A stretch of DNA of 8,146 nucleotides. Source: Elusimicrobiota bacterium (lineage in GTDB: Bacteria > Elusimicrobiota > Elusimicrobia > UBA1565 > JACRDR01). The DNA lies in contig JACRDR010000267.1 of NCBI GenBank assembly GCA_016212845.1, positions 1 to 8,146 of the forward strand, written 5' to 3'. Shown in pieces: positions 1-8,146 of the stretch. Positions within the stretch are counted from its first letter, which is position 1. The number at the start of each line of letters is the position of its first letter. Below the pieces are notes generated by a model. That model worked only from the letters and a program-made list of their open reading frames with translations. It had not been told where the DNA came from and did not search any database. Both the position numbers and the translations under genes were made by a program.

Positions 1-1
1 C

Positions 2-1360
2 CCTTCGCCGCCCGCCACGGCGCCGCCGCAGAGCTTTCTCGCCCGCTTCCTCGAGAACGTCCGCGGCTTTCTCGGCAAGGCGGCCGCCAAGCCCAAGACC
101 GGACCCGAAAACCCTCGCCGCTGGGGAGCGGCCGGCGGACCGGGCACGACGGGACCGCTCGTCGATCGCGGCGGCGGCGCGGCGCCCGGCGACAAGCCGG
201 TGCCGACCTTGCCGCGCATCCCCGACGTGCCGGGCGACGGCCCGTCCATCAAGAAGGGAGCCTCCGGCATGTTCGGTTCGGGTGCGTCGCCCGACAAACC
301 GGGAACGACCGCCCCGCCGCTGCGCTGCGCGCCTCCGACGCAGCCGCTGCGCGCGGGCACGCGCACGCAGCCCGAGCGCTTCTTGTGTCTCACGGTTCCC
401 GACTCGAAAGGGAAGCCGACCAAGGCTCAGCTGCAGGCGGTATTGGAACGCGTCCAGGGCATCGGCCGCCTGCTCGATCATTCCGCGATGCGGCCGGGTC
501 TCGACGCCCTGCAGGCCGCCGTCGTCTGGTCGAGCAAAGACGTCGCCGACTCCCAAGTTCTATCCAAAAGCTTCGATCAATCCGCGGGGAGCGTCCGGGC
601 TCTGTTCGCCCAGTCGAATCTCGCCGAAGCGCGAAAGACCTCGATCGTTTTGGACGAGCTGGACGATTGGCTGGCCAAAGACGACGGGCCGTCGAATGGA
701 CTCGTCGCGGCCGCGGAGCGGCTCGAAGCGGCGGGAAAGTGCCTCAAGGGCCCGTTCGCGGACCTTCCGCTTTGCCACGACGAGCACGTGGTGCCGGGTC
801 TGGGGCGCGCCTTACGCTTCCAATCGGAGCAAATGTCCTTTTTGCGGGATACGCTGAAGTCCGACAAGGATCTGCAGGCGGCGCTCGCGGCGCTCAAGAA
901 GCTCGATGAGTCGAGTCCGGAGAAGCCCGCGTCCGCTCCCGAACACGCGCTCTATGCCAAGCTCAAGGAGTTCCTGGAAAACCCGGTTCCGGCGGACGCC
1001 GCGAAGCGTCTGGAGCGCGCTACCGGCGCCTGGGACTCGTTCGCGTCCAATCCCGGAACCGAATTCGCTTCCGAAGTGCAGAAGGAACTCGACGCCTTCA
1101 AGAAGGAAGTCGCCGCGCTGGGAGAAATCGGCGCCTACGGCCTGCCCAACGGCCTTTCGCTCTTCATGTCGGTGCAGGCGACTCAGTTCGCCCTGGAGGA
1201 CTCCGCGGTCGGCTGGAAGCAGTCGACGAAGGCCGACTCCAAACCGATCGACCGGACCGAAGGAGCGGTCGACGGCAGCAAAGGAGCGGTCGAGGCGATG
1301 AGGGCTCTGGCCGACTCGCTCGGGCACCTCAAGGCGATGGTTGCCGCTCAGAAAGATTAG
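2..1360 (+). CDS. Unrecognised protein, 3' part (5' end outside window)
   Basis: I do not recognise this protein. The frame is open from base 2 to the TAG at 1358-1360 (at least 452 residues), with no ATG, GTG or TTG before a GTG at 200. That GTG lacks a ribosome binding site, and the preceding codons are GC-rich at third positions and read as plausible protein, so I infer that the gene begins upstream. A rival start is the ATG at 269, which has AAGGGAG eight bases upstream (254-260). The first ~125 visible residues are Pro/Gly/Ala-rich and linker-like. The remainder is predominantly helical, with many Ala, Leu, Glu and Lys residues and Leu-rich heptad-like stretches. Four cysteines are visible, two just after the linker and two mid-protein, so disulfides in an exported protein are possible. 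The stop codon directly abuts the stop of the converging cyclophilin gene. A secreted or envelope role is inference only. Confidence 0.7.
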   Translation, partial: PSPPATAPPQSFLARFLENVRGFLGKAAAKPKTGPENPRRWGAAGGPGTTGPLVDRGGGAAPGDKPVPTLPRIPDVPGDGPSIKKGASGMFGSGASPDKPGTTAPPLRCAPPTQPLRAGTRTQPERFLCLTVPDSKGKPTKAQLQAVLERVQGIGRLLDHSAMRPGLDALQAAVVWSSKDVADSQVLSKSFDQSAGSVRALFAQSNLAEARKTSIVLDELDDWLAKDDGPSNGLVAAAERLEAAGKCLKGPFADLPLCHDEHVVPGLGRALRFQSEQMSFLRDTLKSDKDLQAALAALKKLDESSPEKPASAPEHALYAKLKEFLENPVPADAAKRLERATGAWDSFASNPGTEFASEVQKELDAFKKEVAALGEIGAYGLPNGLSLFMSVQATQFALEDSAVGWKQSTKADSKPIDRTEGAVDGSKGAVEAMRALADSLGHLKAMVAAQKD

Positions 1361-2278
1361 TTACTTCCCTTCGGGCCAGAACGGATTCTTCGGCAGGACG
1401 GGCGCCGGAGGCGGCGGGGGAACTTCCTCCTTCTTCAGGGGCGCGGGCGCGGGTGAGGACGCGGTCGGAAAGCCGAACGGAAGATCCAACCCGCGCATCG
1501 CCCACGCCGCGGCGCCGACGGCGGCGAGCGCCAGGACGCGCGACCAGGCCGGTCCCGGCACCGCCTGCGCGAGGAGCGCGGCCGCGGCCAGGAGCGCGCC
1601 GATCGCCGACGCCGAGCGGCTCGAGCCCGGCAGAAGCTTCCCGGCCGCGCCGAGCAGCACGATCGCGGCCAGGAGCCCCTGCACGATGGGAGCGGTCCAC
1701 GGATTCACGGGACGCCACGGGCGCCCGCGCGGCCGCTCGGCGAGACGCGCGGGTTCGACGGCGAGCGCGCGTGTGATTTCGACGCGGTGAGCGGGGCGGC
1801 CCTCCCCGTCCGCGCCTACCGTCTCGATCGCGTCCAGCACGTCCCAGCCTTCCTCGACCCGGCCGAAGACCGTGAAGCGCCCGTCGAGGTGCGGCGCGGG
1901 GCCGAGGATGATCGAAAAGGAGCTCTCGCCGCCGTTGGGGTCGTTCGCCGGATGCGTCATCGACAAGACGCCGCGCTCGTGCTTGAGCGACGCCTCGAGC
2001 GGGAGCTTCCGCAGCGCCGACGCCTGCTCCCCGGTCAGCGCCTCGCGCCGGCCGCGCACCGCGGTGAGCTGGACGTAGCGCCCGCGCGCGACGCGATAGA
2101 CCGAGGTCGTGTCGTACGCGCCGGCCTTCGCCAGCCTCAGGACTTGATCGACGGTCTTGGGCGCCGCGTCGGGGAAGAGCCCGATCACCACGTCGCCGTA
2201 CGCCGTCTCGAGCACCAGACGCTCGCCCGAGGGCTCGGCGGCGAACGCGCACGCCGCGGCGAGGAGAAGCGCCTTCAC
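1361..2278 (-). CDS. Cyclophilin-type peptidyl-prolyl isomerase with C-terminal membrane segments
   Basis: Predicted to catalyse cis-trans isomerisation of Xaa-Pro bonds, probably outside the cytoplasmic membrane. It has 305 residues from a GTG start. Residues 1-14 look like a short Sec signal peptide with possible cleavage near A14. Residues ~20-172 match the cyclophilin fold: an opening strand with GDVVIGLFPDAAPKTV, then YRV (R62, equivalent of the catalytic Arg), Q70, a GVLSM strand (103-107), an NGGESSF segment (115-121), LDG at 131-133 and TVFGRV (136-141). The site is degenerate: the Phe pair of the usual SQFF is replaced by SFS, and His130 sits where human CypA has Trp121. The family normally ends near residue 170-190. 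Here it continues with hydrophobic stretches at ~195-216 and ~223-262 (two or three helices), then a Pro-rich tail ending in FWPEGK. GTG at 2276-2278 overlaps the upstream stop as GTGA and has GGAGG four bases upstream, so translation is probably coupled. Cyclophilin assignment is firm; activity is uncertain. Confidence 0.9.
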   Translation of the reverse strand: MKALLLAAACAFAAEPSGERLVLETAYGDVVIGLFPDAAPKTVDQVLRLAKAGAYDTTSVYRVARGRYVQLTAVRGRREALTGEQASALRKLPLEASLKHERGVLSMTHPANDPNGGESSFSIILGPAPHLDGRFTVFGRVEEGWDVLDAIETVGADGEGRPAHRVEITRALAVEPARLAERPRGRPWRPVNPWTAPIVQGLLAAIVLLGAAGKLLPGSSRSASAIGALLAAAALLAQAVPGPAWSRVLALAAVGAAAWAMRGLDLPFGFPTASSPAPAPLKKEEVPPPPPAPVLPKNPFWPEGK

Positions 2279-3285
2279 GCGGCCTCCGTGACGGCGGGTC
2301 CGACGACGCGCCCGGACATCGCGGGATCCTCCCAGCGCCACAGCACCGCGTCGACCATGAAGTGATAGAGCTGGGCGGAAGACCACGAGATCGCGAAGGC
2401 GAACGAGAAGTCGACTCCCGCGAGCGCGGCCGCCCCCGGAAGCGCGGCGCCGGCGAACAAGCCTCCCGCGGTCACGATCGCGAGCCAGCGCAGCGTCTCC
2501 GAAAGCCGATCCGAAGAGTGGGTCTGCTCGAGCTGTTCGCGCACCTGGCACGCGCCGCACAGAAGCAGATACTGCGCGCCGTGGAACACCGCGAGCGCCT
2601 CGCGAGCGCCCGCGACCCGGCCCGCCGCCCCGAACCAGACGGCGAGCGCAGCCGGAGGCAGGAGGACGATCGGCGCGGGCGCGCCGCCCTGCAGCAGCAG
2701 CGCGAACCAGCCGGCGAGCGCCGAGGCTCCGGCTCCCGCCGCGAGAAGCGCGAACTCCGCGGGGAATCGCGCCGACGGCAGTTCCAGTCCGAAGAGGCGC
2801 GCCGGGCCGGCGACGCCTTCGAGCGCGGCGACATGCCAAGCCGCGAGCGCGAAGACGCCGGCTCGCAGGCACGCGCGCTCGCGCGCGCCGAAAGCGCGGC
2901 CCGCGCGCCGGGAATACGCCTCGGAGAGCACGGCGGCCTGCTCGGCCACGTGGAACGACAGCCACCAAACCGCGAGCCACGCCCAGGCGGGCGCGAAAGC
3001 CCCGGGAGACGTGAACGCGGCGAAGGTTCCGAACAAGACGACGGCCGGCGCGGCCCACACGGCCCACGGGTAGGCTTCCCAATGCGGGCGCCAGAACGCG
3101 AGCCGGTAGTAGGAAGCCGCGAGATGGGGCCAGTGCGCGAGCCAGCTCGCGACGCCGATGACCCCGAGCGCGGCCGCGGCCTGCCTCGGACCCGCGAGCG
3201 CCAGCGCCGCGACGACCGCCAAGGACGCTCCGCCCGCCAACAGCCAGTCCGCCGGCGCCCCGGCATAATAAGGAGAGTTCCGCAT
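2275..3285 (-). CDS. Unrecognised multi-pass membrane protein with conserved-looking His motifs
   Basis: A very hydrophobic protein of 336 residues, with about eight or more predicted membrane segments rich in Ala, Leu, Trp and Phe. Its function is unknown. Histidines and aromatics cluster in recognisable motifs: H51-W-P-H54 followed by SYYR (58-61) and H68; FHVAEQ (111-116) with Y124; FHGAQYL (234-240); and QLYHFMVDAVLWR (305-317) in the last helix. From memory, uncharacterised bacterial membrane proteins share PHFxxSY-like and HYxxDxxIWR-like motifs, and this looks like a divergent member; I cannot name the family. Clustered His in helices could bind a metal or haem (inference). I chose ATG at 3283-3285 because the longer TTG start at 3322-3324 lies inside the -35 element of the gene's own promoter. 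There is no Shine-Dalgarno before the ATG. It is the first gene of a two-gene operon with the downstream cyclophilin, with which it overlaps by four bases. Confidence 0.82.
   Translation of the reverse strand: MRNSPYYAGAPADWLLAGGASLAVVAALALAGPRQAAAALGVIGVASWLAHWPHLAASYYRLAFWRPHWEAYPWAVWAAPAVVLFGTFAAFTSPGAFAPAWAWLAVWWLSFHVAEQAAVLSEAYSRRAGRAFGARERACLRAGVFALAAWHVAALEGVAGPARLFGLELPSARFPAEFALLAAGAGASALAGWFALLLQGGAPAPIVLLPPAALAVWFGAAGRVAGAREALAVFHGAQYLLLCGACQVREQLEQTHSSDRLSETLRWLAIVTAGGLFAGAALPGAAALAGVDFSFAFAISWSSAQLYHFMVDAVLWRWEDPAMSGRVVGPAVTEAA
2283..2287 (-). promoter_or_regulatory. Ribosome binding site for the cyclophilin gene
   Basis: On the minus strand GGAGG lies four bases before the GTG start at 2278, inside the last codons of the upstream membrane protein gene. 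Together with the GTGA stop/start overlap, this decides the cyclophilin start and points to translational coupling. The 4-base spacing is shorter than optimal. Confidence 0.6.
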
Positions 3286-3286
3286 C

Positions 3287-3305
3287 GCCGCACGCAGTAT
3301 GCGGC
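3287..3305. repeat. Short inverted repeat over the -10 of the leftward promoter
   Basis: GCCGCA (3287-3292) and TGCGGC (3300-3305) form a perfect 6-base inverted repeat around a 7-base centre. It covers the -10 hexamer of the minus-strand promoter and reaches almost to the ATG. It could be an operator or a chance GC-rich palindrome; nothing in the sequence identifies a regulator. Confidence 0.3.
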
Positions 3306-3324
3306 CGCCCGGCTCCGCCGTCAA
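3296..3324 (-). promoter_or_regulatory. Sigma70-like promoter for the membrane protein-cyclophilin operon
   Basis: Read on the minus strand: -35 TTGACG (3319-3324, 5 of 6 consensus bases), a 17-base spacer, and -10 CATACT (3296-3301, 4 of 6). Only ten bases separate the -10 from the ATG at 3285, so the transcript would be leaderless or carry a leader of a few bases, consistent with the missing Shine-Dalgarno. Confidence 0.55.
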
Positions 3325-3333
3325 GTTCAGGCG

Positions 3334-3364
3334 TTGACAACCTTCGCGCGCGAGCGCACACTAT
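3334..3364 (+). promoter_or_regulatory. Sigma70-like promoter for the 618-residue orphan gene
   Basis: A perfect -35 TTGACA lies at 3334-3339. The best -10 is CACTAT at 3359-3364 (19-base spacer; it keeps the key A at position 2 and T at position 6). CACACT at 3357-3362 would give a 17-base spacer. With CACTAT, only 12 bases separate the -10 from the ATG at 3377, again predicting a very short leader. No Shine-Dalgarno is visible. The -35 is clear; the -10 is weak. Confidence 0.45.
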
Positions 3365-3376
3365 CGCTTCCATCCC

Positions 3377-5227
3377 ATGGAGCCGCTCCTCAAGCTTCCT
3401 CCCGCGCGCCGCCGCGCGGCCGCCGCCGCCGTCGCGATCTTGGCCGCGCTCGCGCTGTGGGCCGGCTACGGCGCCCAGAGAGCCGCCGGGCCCGAGGGCG
3501 CCGGCTCGATCGCGCCGATGCCGTCGAGAAGCGAGGGCGCCGGAGGGTCCGGGATGTCCGCCGCGCTCCGCCGCGACATCCGCATGCGCCGCCTGCTCGG
3601 CGTCGGCTCCTCCGAGTCGTCCCTGCCGCCGGACAAGCGAAAGCCTTTGTCCTTCTCCGACCTCGACTCCCTGCTCGAGCATCGCGACAAGTACGTCGCG
3701 CGCCGCTTCGAGCGCCAGCTGCTCGCGGATTCCAAGCTGCCCCTGCCCCTGAAGGCCGAACTGACCCGCGCCCTGCGCGATACCAAGACGTTCAAGGGTT
3801 TTCTCGAGCAGGTGGCGCAGCACGGCGGGCCGGAGCTCCGGAGCCTCGCGCAGAACCTCTTGGCCTCGCCGAAGACCGCCGAACAACTGCGCTACGCCCT
3901 CATCGTCGAGGCCGACAAGAACCAGGCCGGACGTCCGCTAGTGCGCGGAGTCGCCGGAGGCTCCGGCGGGCGCCCGGGCGGCGCGGCCGGAGGCGGCCCC
4001 GGAGCGTCCCAGGCGATGGGCGCCAAGCCGAAGGGCAAGGGCGCGGCCGCCTCGGCGTTCGGCGACGTGAAGGCGGCCTCGCCCGGCTCGGGGAGCTCGG
4101 GCAGCGCCTCTCCCGACGCCCCCAAGCAGAACACGACGGGCGGCGGCGACGCGCACGACGCCGCCGAGCTCAAGAAGCTCAAGACCGCGGGCCCCGACGT
4201 GAACGCCGCCGCTTACTTGAAATCGATTTTCGCGGCGATGCCCAAGCCCAAGCGCGACAAGCTCGAGAAGGAATGCCTGGTCAACAACAACTGCGACCCG
4301 GTGGACGCGTGCGACAAGCTCGGGATGACGAAGGACTGCGAGGACGCGTGCAAGAGCAGCCCGCGTTGTCCGTGGAATCCTGGAAGGACCACCGCCGGGG
4401 GAAGCTCCACGACCGGGACCAACTCAGGCCCGACCACGGCGAGTCCGACCACCGCGGGCCCGACCACCGCGGGCCCGACCACTTCGGGCGCGACGAATAC
4501 GACGGGAGATACGCCGTCGACCAACGGCGGGGACCCGCCGACCACGGCGACGACGGCCACCAGCGCGAACGGCGGCGGGACCACCACGGACTTCGCTACG
4601 ACCGGCAACGCCACGACCGGCGTCGACCTCATCGCGGTGGACTCGACCGGAGGGACGAACACCACGGAGGGCGCGACGGAGGGCGCGACCGAAGGCACCG
4701 ACGCCACGACCGGCGGCGACGTCCAGGACTGGTGCTGTCCCCCAGGCAACCCGCTTTGCTGTCCGTGGTCGCACCCCCACTGCTGCCCCGATCAGACCAC
4801 CGGCACGACGTCCGATCCCACGACCGCAAACGGCGGAACGACCGAAGACCCCACTTCGACCATCGAAGGAGATCCGCCGACGGACGGAGGAGGCGTGGTC
4901 ACCAGCGGCGGCGAGTCCGCGGGCGGTACGACCGCCGATCCGACGTCGACGATCGAAGGTGACCCGCCGACGGACGGAGGAGGCGTGGTCAGCAGCGGCG
5001 GTGAGTCCGAAGGCGGTACCACCGCCGATCCGACTTCGACCGTCGAAGGAGATCCGCCGACGGACGGAGGAGGCGTGGTCGGCGGCGGTGGTGAGTCCGA
5101 GGGCGATCCGGAGCCTCCTCCCGATCCGCCGCCCGCCCCCCCCGCGCCGCCCGGCCCGCCCGGCGATCCCGGGACGCCCCCCCCGCCGCCGCCCGGCGAC
5201 GAGGAATGGTGCCAGCAGCAGCGCTGC

Positions 5228-5233
<6 letters not shown>
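3377..5233 (+). CDS. Orphan exported repeat protein: Thr-rich, Cys-rich, granulin-like CC block
   Basis: I do not recognise this 618-residue protein as a whole. Residues 11-13 are RRR, followed by a hydrophobic stretch at ~14-32: a signal anchor or uncleaved signal. Residues ~60-184 form a charged, helical region, ~185-260 a Gly/Ala/Ser-rich linker and ~261-299 another helical stretch. All 14 cysteines lie from residue 300 on. Six fall at 300, 306, 311, 320, 324 and 330; three adjacent pairs at 453-454, 461-462 and 469-470; and two at 612 and 617, one residue before the end. Between the clusters is a mucin-like Thr/Gly/Pro linker (~333-450) with PTTAG and TEGA repeats. Three 30-residue tandem repeats follow (486-575), then a polyproline tail (~578-606). 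The all-extracytoplasmic appearance suggests a surface or envelope protein with disulfides (inference). The ATG at 3377 follows a good -35 but has no Shine-Dalgarno. The stop overlaps the 3' end of lnt by six bases. High Thr, Gly and Pro set it apart from its neighbours. Confidence 0.85.
4430..4489 (+). repeat. 15-base tandem repeats encoding PTTAG-type units
   Basis: Four consecutive 15-base units encode PTTAS, PTTAG, PTTAG and PTTSG; units two and three are identical at the DNA level. A second short array, 12-base units encoding TEGA, TEGA and TEGT, lies at 4664-4699. Both belong to the Thr-rich linker of the orphan protein and are typical substrates for replication slippage. Confidence 0.85.
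4832..5101 (+). repeat. Three 90-base in-frame tandem repeats
   Basis: Units at 4832-4921, 4922-5011 and 5012-5101 each encode 30 residues beginning GGTT, with a DPTST-[IV]-EGDPPTDGGGVV core and a GGES ending. Protein identity is very high. At the DNA level the 30-base cores at 4871-4900 and 5051-5080 are identical, and 4961-4990 differs at one base. A fourth copy decays into GDPEPPPD after 5102. The near-identical DNA suggests recent duplication or homogenisation. Confidence 0.92.
5136..5184 (-). other. Potential G-quadruplex motif (minus strand) flanked by two G8 tracts
   Basis: Read on the minus strand there are six G tracts (G8, GGG, GGG, GGG, GGG, G8) separated by loops of 6, 6, 1, 2 and 6 bases, satisfying the usual G3+N1-7 rule with two tracts to spare. 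It encodes the polyproline tail of the orphan protein on the plus strand. It begins about 44 bases past the lnt stop and would sit in the lnt 3' untranslated RNA. Folding and function are inferred. Confidence 0.6.

Positions 5234-8146
<2,913 letters not shown>

Noticed and set aside
1364..1380. Small CCC-TTC-GGG hairpin near the first convergent junction as a terminator
   Set aside because: Three-base stem and no T tract; too weak to call.
2249..2278. Possible lipobox at C10 of the cyclophilin (LLAAAC)
   Set aside because: Ala rather than Leu/Val at -3, and a preceding segment of only nine residues is too short for a normal lipoprotein signal; an ordinary signal peptide is likelier.
3286..3324. 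TTG start giving 13 extra N-terminal residues for the membrane protein
   Set aside because: The TTG is part of the -35 hexamer of the best promoter, and the extra residues are not membrane-like. ATG at 3285 fits better.
2279..3886. Upstream 5' extension of the cyclophilin frame
   Set aside because: The extension is an Arg/Gly/Ala-rich shadow of the membrane protein and of the antisense of the orphan gene. The cyclophilin has its own signal peptide, GTG start and GGAGG at 2278-2287.
2362..4962. 866-codon open frame on the plus strand
   Set aside because: It runs antisense through the membrane protein gene and then out of frame through the orphan gene. It is Arg/Gly/Pro/Asp-rich throughout with no domain or signal, typical of shadow frames in high-GC DNA.
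4832..5101. CRISPR-like regular repeats
   Set aside because: The units are in-frame coding repeats without unique spacers, and no cas genes are present.
5105..5200. Collagen-like Gly-Xaa-Yaa tract in the polyproline tail
   Set aside because: Only about three Gly-Xaa-Yaa triplets occur in a row (GPPGDPGTP), far too few for a triple helix.

Overview
This is a dense, high-GC window (roughly two-thirds G+C by eye) from the chromosome of a diderm bacterium. An apolipoprotein N-acyltransferase (Lnt) beside SecA implies an outer membrane with triacylated lipoproteins. I see no RNA genes, insertion sequences, phage genes or CRISPR array. The phylum cannot be fixed from sequence reading alone. The mix of conserved housekeeping genes and Pro/Thr/Gly-rich orphan exported proteins would fit Elusimicrobiota, Myxococcota or similar high-GC lineages; this is a weak inference.

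Layout. (1) Positions 2-1360, plus strand: the 3' part of an unrecognised protein with a Pro/Gly-rich N-terminal region and a long helical C-terminal part, cut by the window edge. (2) Positions 1361-3285, minus strand: a two-gene operon. An unrecognised multi-pass membrane protein with conserved-looking histidines comes first, followed through a 4-base GTGA overlap by a cyclophilin-type peptidyl-prolyl isomerase carrying extra C-terminal membrane helices. (3) Positions 3286-3376: the only real intergenic region, with two divergent sigma70-like promoters. Both would give very short leaders without a Shine-Dalgarno sequence. (4) Positions 3377-5233, plus strand: a 618-residue signal-anchored or secreted orphan protein with a helical domain, a six-Cys cluster, Thr-rich linkers, a granulin-like triple CC block, three 30-residue tandem repeats and a polyproline tail. 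(5) Positions 5228-8146, minus strand: secA (3' half, running off the window) followed by lnt, whose start lies inside the last codons of secA.

The genes fit a loose envelope/export theme: SecA drives preprotein translocation, Lnt finishes lipoproteins, the cyclophilin probably acts outside the cytoplasmic membrane, and the orphan proteins are probable envelope or exported products. Only SecA and Lnt have firm functions. Both convergent gene pairs have no spacer: stops abut at 1360/1361 and coding regions overlap by 6 bases at 5228-5233. Transcription termination must therefore occur inside the opposing gene. A strong G-quadruplex-type motif just past the lnt stop is one candidate for that role.

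The most unusual object is the 618-residue protein at 3377-5233. No novel multi-gene defence or mobile system is evident.
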